DNA of 64,000 nucleotides, taken from contig CABIXY010000003.1 in NCBI GenBank assembly GCA_902362805.1, positions 405,140 to 469,139 on the forward strand. The letters run 5' to 3'. Source of the DNA: Eubacteriaceae bacterium (GTDB lineage: Bacteria; Bacillota; Clostridia; Peptostreptococcales; Anaerovoracaceae). Below, piece after piece: positions 26,196 through 34,443 of the stretch. Position 1 is the first letter of the stretch. Each line of letters begins with the position of its first letter. The notes beneath the pieces are model-generated. The model was not told where the DNA came from and made no database searches. It saw only the letters and a list, made by a program, of their open reading frames with translations. The translations under genes and the position numbers were made by a program.

Positions 26196-26980
26196 CATTC
26201 GATTTCCACCTCCATCACTTCACTGAGAGAAACCGCGCCCTCAATATAGACTGCGGTGATCCTGCCGTGGTTTTTCTCTACAGTGGCCGTGATAGTCCCT
26301 GCCGGCTGCTGCAGAGTAAAGTGGTAGGTGCCTTCTGGTTCGCCAGCGGAAAAAGCGGCGGCGACAGCGGTAGTGCCGGAACCGCAGCTGCCTTCAAAAT
26401 ATGTAGAATTGACGTCCTTGACATAGACCACCGGCGTAAGGGTGCTGGCGGCTGTGTCGTAGAACATGACGCCCATTGCAGGAGGGTCATATTTTTCGTT
26501 GACGATACCTTTGATCTGGTTGAAATGTTCCAAGGTCGGTGCGATATCTTTGATGACGATGTGGATAATGCCGTCCATGTCTACCAGGTAAGCCCCATTT
26601 GGTAAGGCACCTTCTTCCCATCGTTCTATCCGCAGTGGAGGCGGCATCTCGATTCTGGTAAACTGATTCTCGGTATTCACTTCTACCAGAAGCGGTTTGT
26701 CACAACCGCTGACATTGATCTCCACCTGCCCGTATCCGGCAATTCCCCGTCTCTTGGCTAGCATCAATGCAAAGGCTCTGGAGGCATTGCCGCAGAATTC
26801 CATGCCGCACATGTGCATCGTATTCTCACCGGCGACAAAAGCGACCTGCTCGCCCGCCAATTCTTTTTTTGCTAAAAGCTGGGAAGCGATGGGCTGATAC
26901 CCACTGCGATCAAAGTGATCTAAGACAAATATTGTGATATTACCGGCAGGATTTGCAACCAGAATCTTGATTTTCTTCAT
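26195..26980 (-). CDS. DapF-fold amino-acid epimerase/racemase
   Basis: 261 residues with the two catalytic cysteine motifs of the diaminopimelate epimerase fold: MEFCGNASRAFAL (first Cys) and GSCGSGTTAVA (second Cys). These identify a PLP-independent two-base racemase. The sequence is looser than housekeeping DapF and resembles CntK-type histidine racemases at least as much, so the substrate is open. The frame runs upstream to 27106, but ATG 26980 has a GAGGTG site and begins MKKIKILVANPAGN. No opine-synthesis partner is nearby. Confidence 0.7.
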   Translation of the reverse strand: MKKIKILVANPAGNITIFVLDHFDRSGYQPIASQLLAKKELAGEQVAFVAGENTMHMCGMEFCGNASRAFALMLAKRRGIAGYGQVEINVSGCDKPLLVEVNTENQFTRIEMPPPLRIERWEEGALPNGAYLVDMDGIIHIVIKDIAPTLEHFNQIKGIVNEKYDPPAMGVMFYDTAASTLTPVVYVKDVNSTYFEGSCGSGTTAVAAAFSAGEPEGTYHFTLQQPAGTITATVEKNHGRITAVYIEGAVSLSEVMEVEIE

Positions 26981-27123
26981 AATGAACACCTCACTTGTTA
27001 TAGTAAATATACCATATTTTCGGAATTTTGTGAAGGTTATTCCGTTTTGTGTTCTGCATCTGCAGAGGAGGGAAATCGCAGCAAACGCATGAAGTCTAAA
27101 ATACACTCCTTCGCTTTAAATCT

Positions 27124-27385
27124 GGAAAAAGTACCTGAAACGAGCAATTTTAGGTGCATTTATGGCAGATTTCAGCTTTCAGCAGGCTCTTCCAGGAAGA
27201 AAATAGCTTAAATTTGACTGGATAAAGCTTAAAAACATGTTTTAATACAGAAGATAGCCAGTATATATGTTTCTAGTCCATTCGCACTTTTTCACATTTT
27301 ATGGTTAATCGACCAAAAATAGGATTATATTTCTCAAAAAAGTGCCTGAACTGATCAAAAAACAAGCATTTATGGCAGATTACTT
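27124..27385 (+). repeat. Two imperfect copies of an approximately 50-base intergenic repeat
   Basis: Segments 27124-27172 and 27335-27385 share AAAAAGT(A/G)CCTGAA near the left end and the identical 16-mer GCATTTATGGCAGATT at 27156-27171 and 27366-27381. The rest of the 26981-27402 gap is A/T rich with no gene visible. Confidence 0.55.
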
Positions 27386-27402
27386 GGTTCATGCTTGATA
27401 TA

Positions 27403-27431
27403 TTGACAGCGGAAAATTCATGTGATATACT
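27403..27431 (+). promoter_or_regulatory. Strong promoter of the mutS2-like gene
   Basis: A consensus TTGACA (27403-27408), a 17-bp spacer and TATACT (27426-27431). Transcription should begin near 27438, giving a leader of about 285 bases. Confidence 0.8.
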
Positions 27432-27466
27432 ACAGACAAATATTGAAATATTAGGGAGGTGTCTTT

Positions 27467-27487
27467 TTGTCCGTTGTAGTACTGTAA
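27467..27487 (+). CDS. Leader peptide 1 (MSVVVL), putative
   Basis: A six-codon ORF starts at TTG behind a strong AGGGAGG site at the beginning of the transcript. Its stop TAA overlaps the AAGGA that serves the second leader ORF. It is suited to ribosome-stalling control of the attenuator that follows. Confidence 0.45.
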   Translation: MSVVVL

Positions 27488-27492
27488 GGAAC

Positions 27493-27534
27493 ATGAATCA
27501 GCATAAGATCAGAGCGGTTGATATAACCGTTTAG
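27493..27534 (+). CDS. Leader peptide 2 (13 codons), putative
   Basis: ATG AAT CAG ... GTT TAG encodes MNQHKIRAVDITV. AAGGA lies five bases upstream. The ORF covers the 5' arms of two leader stems, so its translation state should decide how the RNA folds. Confidence 0.45.
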   Translation: MNQHKIRAVDITV

Positions 27535-27601
27535 TTTGTTATGCGGAGTTTCTTTATACAGGACTATGGCGGGTGGCACCTCTTTTTGATAAGAGCACAT
27601 C

Positions 27602-27627
27602 AGCATAGTTATTACTATGCTTTTTTT
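27602..27627 (+). terminator. Intrinsic terminator inside the leader
   Basis: AGCATAGT and ACTATGCT form an 8-bp stem with a 4-base loop, followed by seven T residues. It lies about 100 bases before the start codon, so it must be bypassed for expression. Confidence 0.8.
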
Positions 27628-27723
27628 GTATTAAAAACATCATGTTCCTTACGCGTTCTTTTTTGTGACGGTATAAAACCGTTGTGCCGATGCAACCTAG
27701 TAGAAAGCGAAGGGAGAAATAAA

Positions 27724-29628
27724 ATGTCAAAAAATCCACATTATGATGCATTAGGATTTTACAATATAATAGAAAAATTAAAAGAATTGGCGATGTCTCA
27801 GCAGGCAAAAGAAGTTTTGGACCAGTTGCAGCCTTTTATGAAGGAGGAAGTGTGTCTTCGCAAGATGAAGGAAACGACAGCGGCACGTAAGGTTCTCGAC
27901 ACCTGTGGCACGCCGCCGCTGGCTTCGATGAATGGTGTAGATGAAGCCCTCAGACAGGGTGAAATCGGAGGGATGCTGACAACAGGCCAGCTTGTAACCG
28001 TGTCCAAGTTTGCAGCTTCATGCCGGCGCATGGAGAAGTATCTGCAGCGGGGAGAAAGCCTGGATCAGGCTATGGGCGCCTATGGACGCAGTATCGGGGA
28101 TCTGTCAGATTTACAGGCTGAGATTGACCATTGTGTCCAGGAAGATCGGGTCTATGACGATGCCAGTCCTGCCCTGCGAAATTTGCGCAGAAAACAAGAA
28201 CATGTTGAAGGGCAGATCAAGGAAAAGCTGAACCATGTCCTCAAGAGCCGCAGCCAATACCTGGCAGAGAAATGTATCGTCAGCCGTAACGGACGTTTTG
28301 TACTGCCGGTTCAACGGCGTTATCAAAATCAGTTTGGCGGAACGGTGGTAGAGGTTTCGGGCAAAGGGAGCACTGTTTTCATGGAACCGGCATCTGTTTC
28401 AAAGCTGCAGAGTGAGTTGGCAGGATTGGCAATCGAAGAAGATAACGAAGTTCGTCGGATTCTCTATACGCTGACGGCCATGGTCTCAGAGTATGAACCA
28501 ATCATACGACGTAACATGGATGCCATGGAGATTCTGGATGTGCTCTTTGCTAAAGCAGCCCTCAGCGCCGCCATGAACGGCAGGCCTGTAGAAATCGGCA
28601 GTGAGAGAAGACTAGACATCAGGCAGGGCCGTCATCCCCTTCTGAACACAGAAACCTGTGTTCCGCTGGATTTGAAAATGGAACCAGCCATTGCAGGCAT
28701 CATCATTACCGGTCCCAATACTGGCGGCAAGACAGTTGCCATAAAAACGGCTGGTCTCCTGTCACTGATGGCGCAGTGCGGCCTGCATATCCCTTGCGGA
28801 GAAGGAACCTATATCGCCATGCAGGACGGTTATTGGTGCGATATCGGTGACAGTCAGAATATATCCCAGAATCTGTCCACCTTTTCGGGACATATTACCA
28901 ACGTAATACGAATTTTGGAAAACGCCAGCTGCGACAGTTTTGTCATCCTCGATGAATTGGGCAGCGGGACAGATCCGGGGGAAGGCATGGGAATCGCAGT
29001 TGCGGTGCTGGAAGAGCTGCGCCGAAGAAAGTGCATGTTCCTGGTGACTACCCATTATCCACAGGTGAAAACCTATGCACAGCAGACAGAAAATGTGATC
29101 GGCGCCAGGATGGCTTTTGACCGTGAAAGCCTGCAGCCGCTCTATCGTTTGGAATTAGGCAAGTCAGGAGAAAGCTGTGCGCTGGACATCGCAAAACGCT
29201 TAGGCCTGGCCGCCCATCTCCTGGATCGGGCGTATTATGAGGTATATGGTCAACACAGCGAGGACTTTGTCTCAGAACAGAATTCTATGGCGGCACCAAA
29301 AAGTCGATTAGTACGCAAGACGGAGCCTAAAAAAGTGACAGATGTCAAGGGTAAATTCAAAATGGGAGACAGTGTTCTGGTATTGCCTGAGAAAGAAATT
29401 GGTATCGTCTATAAGCCGGCAGATGAAAATGGTGACGTGATAGTTCAGATCAAAGGGAAAAAACGAAAGGTAAGACATAACCGCCTGCAATTGAAAGTTG
29501 CAGCAGAATCTCTTTATCCGCCAGATTATGATTTTTCCACCATCTTTGACAGCGTGGAAAATCGCAAGGCCCGCCATCAGCTGGGCAGGCGTTTTGATGC
29601 CGACGCAGTCATCGAATACGAAGAGTAA
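27724..29628 (+). CDS. MutS2-like ATPase lacking the Smr domain
   Basis: 634 residues of the MutS2 (RqcU) branch of the MutS family. An N-terminal helical/lever region is followed by the ABC-type ATPase with Walker A GPNTGGKT (residues 330-337), the Walker B region VILDELGSGTDPGEG and the His in TTHYPQVK. Near 540-590 a KOW-like segment (GDSVLVLPEKEIGIVYKPADENG) resembles the MutS2 ribosome-binding domain. B. subtilis MutS2 is longer and ends in an Smr nuclease; that domain is missing. MutS2 proteins split collided ribosomes, so a translation-stress role is plausible. The frame opens at 27541, but ATG 27724 has the GAAGGGAG site. Confidence 0.8.
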   Translation: MSKNPHYDALGFYNIIEKLKELAMSQQAKEVLDQLQPFMKEEVCLRKMKETTAARKVLDTCGTPPLASMNGVDEALRQGEIGGMLTTGQLVTVSKFAASCRRMEKYLQRGESLDQAMGAYGRSIGDLSDLQAEIDHCVQEDRVYDDASPALRNLRRKQEHVEGQIKEKLNHVLKSRSQYLAEKCIVSRNGRFVLPVQRRYQNQFGGTVVEVSGKGSTVFMEPASVSKLQSELAGLAIEEDNEVRRILYTLTAMVSEYEPIIRRNMDAMEILDVLFAKAALSAAMNGRPVEIGSERRLDIRQGRHPLLNTETCVPLDLKMEPAIAGIIITGPNTGGKTVAIKTAGLLSLMAQCGLHIPCGEGTYIAMQDGYWCDIGDSQNISQNLSTFSGHITNVIRILENASCDSFVILDELGSGTDPGEGMGIAVAVLEELRRRKCMFLVTTHYPQVKTYAQQTENVIGARMAFDRESLQPLYRLELGKSGESCALDIAKRLGLAAHLLDRAYYEVYGQHSEDFVSEQNSMAAPKSRLVRKTEPKKVTDVKGKFKMGDSVLVLPEKEIGIVYKPADENGDVIVQIKGKKRKVRHNRLQLKVAAESLYPPDYDFSTIFDSVENRKARHQLGRRFDADAVIEYEE

Positions 29629-29632
29629 ATGG

Positions 29633-29668
29633 AACAGGAACTGCTGCATTTTGCAGGCAGTTCCTGTT
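29633..29668. terminator. Hairpin terminator between converging genes
   Basis: AACAGGAACTGC and GCAGTTCCTGTT form a 12-bp stem. Flanking T content is modest on both strands. Confidence 0.55.
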
Positions 29669-29679
29669 GTAATTTGACT

Positions 29680-30804
29680 TTATTGTTCTTCGGTATACAT
29701 CAGTTTAATGGCTGGCGATAAGTGCAATTCGTCTGCTCCTAACCCCTGTCTGATCAGATAATCTTCTGCAATGGGATATTGCCGTGCAAAGAGATCTCTC
29801 AGCAGCTCGGCACAACGATTAAAATCTTCTTGCCTCAGAGCAAGAATGATTTCGTTTGTAAACTGTCTTGTCATTTCTTCAATGCCCGATTCTTTCCTAC
29901 GATGTCTGATTAATGGTATACCCCAGAGCATCAATCGATAAAGCTTTTCGTATACTTCTCTGATTTCTGCGAAAGGGCTGTAGTCCGAAATATACACGAG
30001 CAATTGGTTTGATACCAGTTCACAGTGGCCGGCTTGCAGATGTTCTTCTAACTGCCGGATCAAGTCATTTCTGATTGAGGCGGGCAGAGTTGGCAAAACT
30101 TCGCGGCTGACCCCTTCGATGGTAAGTTTAAGCAGTTCAAAAGCGTTGATGAAATACGCCAGATTCCGCCTGATGGCGGGGCTGCTGAAATTTGGCTCTT
30201 GCTTATGTTCGTCTAAAGAAAGGATCTGCGTACCTTTTCCATTGATTGAAGAGACTGCTCCGATTTCATTGAGAAGACGTATGGTTCTCCGTACGGTGCT
30301 GACGGATACTCCGTAACTTTCTGCCATCTTCTCGTACGAAGGCAGGAAACTGAGGCTGCGGTACTCTCCCAGATAGATGTAATGCAGAATACGGGTTGCC
30401 AAGCTGTGACAGAGCTGCGGCCGATCGCGGTAAATCCGCCAATGAAAAGAAGCCGCAACCCTGCAAGTGTTTTCTGCTATCTGACCAGCTATATAGCTGA
30501 TGAATTTGTCTGTGACATTTTTTTCTAAAGTCCTCTGAGCGTCATAGATTAATTTTTGATTCTTTTTTTCTCCTGCTTCAATCAGCTGATCCATCCACTC
30601 TCTGATCGCAAGGATGCTATAAAAGCTGGGAAATTCTATTTGACTGAGGGAAGGAAATCCTAGAAACAAGGAGGTCTCCCAAAAGAGGTTCATTATCAGG
30701 GGATTTTCCACTTTTTGTAAGATGTAACAATAGAAGTTGACTAAATCGTCAGGATTTAGCCGCTCAGCGATGCTGCGGAGATAGGCGAAGTCTTTGTCAT
30801 CCAT
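29680..30804 (-). pseudogene. GntR-type regulator, C-terminal part after a frameshift
   Basis: This 374-codon frame continues the protein begun at 31148. It carries a second winged helix-turn-helix (SFLPSYEKMAESYGVSVSTVRRTIRLL) and a long helical C-terminus. Read upstream of its nominal ATG, the frame gives IFPIYAESLQSMDDKDF, which joins smoothly to the N-terminal part if one base is dropped from the A7 run at 30832-30838. The complete product would be about 490 residues with two GntR-like DNA-binding domains. Both halves keep good coding sequence, so the break is recent, a sequencing error, or a slippage site. Confidence 0.65.
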
Positions 30805-31148
30805 ACTTTGAAGACTTTCTGCATATATAGGAAAAAAATTAAATCTAACGCTTTATTAAATCTGGAATATACAGAGAGGCGATCAGCAAAAAAGTTTAAT
30901 TTAAATTCCCTGCATGTCTCCTCGCTCTGTTGAAATGTGACCTGCGTACATTTCCCATGATGAACAGAAACATAACCTTCTTCTTGTAAGCGCGTTAAGC
31001 ACGTTTTGACGGTCAGAGGAGATACCCCAAATTGATTACTCAGATCTTCAATAGAAGGAAGTGTATCCCCACAATTATAATAATGAAATTTGAAACGCAT
31101 AACAAAGTATTCGTAGATTAGATTGGAAAAGGCTGGTTCATTGTACAT
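30756..31148 (-). pseudogene. GntR-type regulator, N-terminal part before a frameshift
   Basis: 130 codons with an N-terminal GntR winged helix-turn-helix (DTLPSIEDLSNQFGVSPLTVKTCLTRLQEEGYV). After LDLIF the frame leaves the family-like sequence and ends within 25 codons, while the other frame continues it. The shift point is the homopolymer A7 at 30832-30838. ATG 31148 begins the family-like region. Confidence 0.65.
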
Positions 31149-31317
31149 ACATCATACTCCCTCATAGCTATTATTTTCATACATTTATTTTAACATTTCT
31201 GGAAACAAATTTCTACGGAGTATTGAGGTATTTGATTTTCTGTATTATAATGGTAGAGGTATATACATGAACAAGGTTGCAGCACCTTGCTGATGGGTGA
31301 ATTCGGAGGAAGAAAAA

Positions 31318-33741
31318 ATGACAGATTTAGAAATAGAAAACAGACAGAAAAACGATGACACGCGCATATGCCCATCTGACTATGAATATGACACTTTGAT
31401 GCGTCTGCTGGAGGTCAGTGTCAGCAAGCATTTGATAGACGACCACTTTACTGTGATCTGGGCCAATGATTTCTATTATCAGGTCATCGGCTGGGAAAAA
31501 GAAGAATATGAAGCGGTTTTTCAAAACCGACCGGATCTCTATTACGCACAGGACCCTGAAAGATGGCAGCAGTTGGTTACGACTGTTACCAACGCTTTAG
31601 CGAATAATGAGAATGGGTATAAGATGGTTGCCGCTATGCGCAAAAAGAACGGGGATTCCGTCTGGGTGCAGATTTCTACGGCATTTGCAGATGAATATGT
31701 AAACGGCTATCGGGTCGCGTACACTGTCATGACAAATATCGACGACGTCGTAAAGGTACAGAAGGAAAAATCCATCGCATACGAGAGCCTGCCTGGATTT
31801 GTAGCCAAATATCGCATTGACCAGGACTTCAGCCTTGAGTTGCTGGACAGCAATTCAAGGTTTAAATCGTTTTTCGGAGAACAGAAGGACGATGAAGGCG
31901 GCAAGTCCCTCCACTTTAAAAATATACAGAGAAATTGGAGCGTGCTGGCGGAGCACAAAGAAGACATCTTAGCAGGTAAAGCAGCGCAATTTGTTCTGCA
32001 GGTAGATGATTTCAAGGACAGGAATCTCTGGCTGCAGGTCAACGCGACCTGTATCGAATGGCAGCAGGGATGCCCGATTTATCTGGCGATTTTCATCGAC
32101 ATCACCGATGTAACGGAACTGCGGGAAATGCAGAAAAAGCTGACAGAACAGACAAATGCTCTGCAGATTGCTTTGGAGACGGCAGAACAGGCTAATCGAG
32201 CAAAATCGGACTTTCTTTCACGTATGAGCCACGACATCCGAACCCCAATGAATGCCATCATGGGTATGACCTCCATCGCATCTTCCCATCTAAATAGTCC
32301 AGAAAGAATAAAAGATTGTCTTGGAAAAATATCTGTATCTTCTAAGTTATTGTTGAACCTGATTAATGAAGTGCTGGATATGTCCAAAATAGAGAGCGGA
32401 CATATGGTATTGGCCGAGGAAGAGGTGAGTCTGGCTGAATTAGTTCATGGAGTCGTTACTATGGTACAGCCGCAGATATCAGCGAAACAGCTTTTGTTCA
32501 ATGCACACATCAACGATCTCTCCCATGAGACTGTAGTCAGTGATATGCAGAGACTGCAGCAGCTGCTCTTAAACCTGTTGTCCAATGCAGTAAAGTACAC
32601 GCCAGAGAACGGCAGTATCACATTGGACATCAATGAAATTCCTTCCGGAAATCCGGGAACTGCTTGTTATGAGTTTATCGTATCGGATACGGGAATTGGT
32701 ATGGAGGCTGATTTCTTACATAAGATTTTTGAACCCTTTGAGCGGGCCAATGATGATAAAATCAAGATGGTACAAGGGACAGGATTAGGGCTGTCTATAT
32801 GTAAGAGCATTGCTGCTCTGATGGATGGCACGATTGAAGTTGAGAGTGTGTATGGAGAGGGCAGTCGCTTTACTGCGAGAATTCAATTGAAAATCCAGGA
32901 GGAACCGATCAGGCCCGAAGCGCTGGCAGGGCTTTCTGTCTTGGTGGTAGACGACGACAAACTCATATGTGAAAGCACTTGTACGAGGCTTTTGGAATTG
33001 GGAATGAAGGCGGACTGGTCCTTAGCGGGAGAGGATGCAGTTCAGAAAGTGAAAAAAGCCCATAGCAGCGGCGAGGATTATTTTGCTGTGATCGTTGATT
33101 TGAAAATGCCGGGCATGGATGGCATGGAAACGACGCGCAGGATTAGAGAACTGGTCGGGTTCGATTTACCGATTATCATGATTTCGGCCTATGATTTGTC
33201 CGATCAGATGGATACCGCTACCGCTGCGGGAGCCAACGGCTTTATTACAAAACCGCTGTTCCGCTCCCGTCTGATTTACAAACTCAATCAATTTATTGAA
33301 ACAGGTGTCAAGGAGAATGTCCTGGAGCCGCTGCCGATAGATCAGCAGTTGTATACAGGAAAGCGTATTCTATTAGTTGAAGACAATGAATTGAACTGTG
33401 AGATTGCAATGGAACTGATTTCTTCTACTGGCGCATCTGTGGAATCGGCAAGAGATGGAAGTATCGCTCTAGACATGGTGAAATCCTCGGCGGAAGGATA
33501 TTTTGATCTGATTTTCATGGACATGCAGATGCCGGTCATGGATGGCTGCACTGCGGCTAAAGCGATACGTGATCTCCGGCGCAGAGATGTGCAGTCACTG
33601 CCGATTATCGCTATGACGGCCAACGCGTTTGCCGATGACAGGCAGAGAACACGGGATGCAGGGATGAATGAACATCTGGCCAAACCAGTTGACATGGAAC
33701 AGCTTCAGCAGGTTTTGCGAAAGTGGTTATCAGCAGATTGA
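31318..33741 (+). CDS. Hybrid sensor histidine kinase with two receiver domains
   Basis: 807 residues, cytoplasmic. Two PAS-like sensor regions (about 15-125 and 150-265) lead into a HisKA domain with phospho-acceptor His305 (SRMSHDIRTPMNAIMG), a HATPase with NLLSNAVKYTPENG, DTGIGM and GTGLGLSI, and two receivers with phospho-acceptors Asp594 (VDLKMPGMDG) and Asp735 (MDMQMPVMDG). There is no output domain and no response regulator gene alongside, so the partner is elsewhere. GTG 31297 is also open but lies before the GGAGGAAG site; ATG 31318 is preferred. A longer relative is at 56930. Confidence 0.9.
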   Translation: MTDLEIENRQKNDDTRICPSDYEYDTLMRLLEVSVSKHLIDDHFTVIWANDFYYQVIGWEKEEYEAVFQNRPDLYYAQDPERWQQLVTTVTNALANNENGYKMVAAMRKKNGDSVWVQISTAFADEYVNGYRVAYTVMTNIDDVVKVQKEKSIAYESLPGFVAKYRIDQDFSLELLDSNSRFKSFFGEQKDDEGGKSLHFKNIQRNWSVLAEHKEDILAGKAAQFVLQVDDFKDRNLWLQVNATCIEWQQGCPIYLAIFIDITDVTELREMQKKLTEQTNALQIALETAEQANRAKSDFLSRMSHDIRTPMNAIMGMTSIASSHLNSPERIKDCLGKISVSSKLLLNLINEVLDMSKIESGHMVLAEEEVSLAELVHGVVTMVQPQISAKQLLFNAHINDLSHETVVSDMQRLQQLLLNLLSNAVKYTPENGSITLDINEIPSGNPGTACYEFIVSDTGIGMEADFLHKIFEPFERANDDKIKMVQGTGLGLSICKSIAALMDGTIEVESVYGEGSRFTARIQLKIQEEPIRPEALAGLSVLVVDDDKLICESTCTRLLELGMKADWSLAGEDAVQKVKKAHSSGEDYFAVIVDLKMPGMDGMETTRRIRELVGFDLPIIMISAYDLSDQMDTATAAGANGFITKPLFRSRLIYKLNQFIETGVKENVLEPLPIDQQLYTGKRILLVEDNELNCEIAMELISSTGASVESARDGSIALDMVKSSAEGYFDLIFMDMQMPVMDGCTAAKAIRDLRRRDVQSLPIIAMTANAFADDRQRTRDAGMNEHLAKPVDMEQLQQVLRKWLSAD

Positions 33742-33825
33742 CATGTGGAAGTTCCATTTCAGAGCTCAGCTTGATTTCAATGAGAAAAACTGTCTACAAT
33801 ATCTCTCTAAAATGTATCAATAGGA

Positions 33826-33857
33826 TTAAGCCAGAGTTTTGCTCTGGCTAATTTTTA
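33826..33857 (+). terminator. Intrinsic terminator after the hybrid kinase
   Basis: AGCCAGAG and CTCTGGCT pair around a short loop and are followed by TAATTTTT. Confidence 0.8.
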
Positions 33858-33911
33858 TGCTCTTTTTTTGCCCGATTATGAAAGCAACCAGACACTATAA
33901 AAATGTTGTTC

Positions 33912-34181
33912 TCATTCTATGTAGAATTTTATTTCACAAAGCAGCCTGTGATGATTATTCAAATCCCCAGAAAGCAAGTAATCTGCGGAGGTATCTAATA
34001 TCTGAATCAGGGCACAGAAATTTTGCATTGATATGCCTTTGCTTCCCCGCTCTAAATCAGCTAAGAATTTAACTGAAACGTCCATACACTCTGCCAGCTG
34101 TTCTCTGGTCATGGATTTTAGTTCTCTACATCGCCTGATTCGTTCACCCATATGCATTAAATCTAATTGCTTTATTACCAT
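33912..34181 (-). CDS. Small XRE-family helix-turn-helix regulator
   Basis: 89 residues. A Cro/C1-type helix-turn-helix (RIRRCRELKSMTREQLAECMDVSVKFLADLERG) occupies residues about 13-65; the remainder is a short tail without a sensor domain. ATG 34181 lies nine bases after GAGG; the longer TTG start at 34196 would include that site. It lies alone between a hybrid kinase and the Hint-protein operon, transcribed away from the latter, and might control it, though no operator is evident. Confidence 0.75.
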   Translation of the reverse strand: MVIKQLDLMHMGERIRRCRELKSMTREQLAECMDVSVKFLADLERGSKGISMQNFCALIQILDTSADYLLSGDLNNHHRLLCEIKFYIE

Positions 34182-34371
34182 TGTGCTTAACCTCAAGTTT
34201 CATCATTTGTCACCTAGCAATTATCTAGGAGAACGTTACCATTATATAATCCATATACTGGTAATGCACTAGTCCAAATTCTGGTATCTATATTGGGATA
34301 TAAGTTAGAAATGGGCAAAAAATATCCCTAAAAAAGCAGTTGCAGAGCATATGTATAATTGACTGAATAAT

Positions 34372-34400
34372 TTGACCATTTTGACAATATGTGATATAAT
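34372..34400 (+). promoter_or_regulatory. Promoter of the Hint-protein operon
   Basis: TTGACC (34372-34377), a 17-bp spacer and a consensus TATAAT (34395-34400). A second TTGACA at 34381 lies in the spacer and could serve TATATT at 34403. Confidence 0.7.
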
Positions 34401-34443
34401 GATATATTACAAATATGGTACGATTGCAGAATGGAGGTAATAA

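Larger units (their letters stand above)
27484..27652 (+). promoter_or_regulatory. Attenuator-type leader with long-range and competing stems
   Basis: GTAAGGAACATGA (27484-27496) is perfectly complementary to TCATGTTCCTTAC (27640-27652), enclosing the whole leader. Inside are GCATAA/TTATGC (27501-27506/27539-27544) around CGGTT/AACCG, and a terminator stem at 27602-27627. ACTATG (27563-27568) can pair with CATAGT (27604-27609) of the terminator, a possible antiterminator. Ribosomes on the two leader ORFs would disturb these stems. Confidence 0.6.

Noticed and set aside
27571..27580. GGGTGGCACC, an exact T-box core motif, in the mutS2-like leader
   Set aside because: There is no Stem I with a specifier loop, and the downstream terminator is not formed with this segment as in a T-box. 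The leader ORFs explain the region better, so the match is probably chance.
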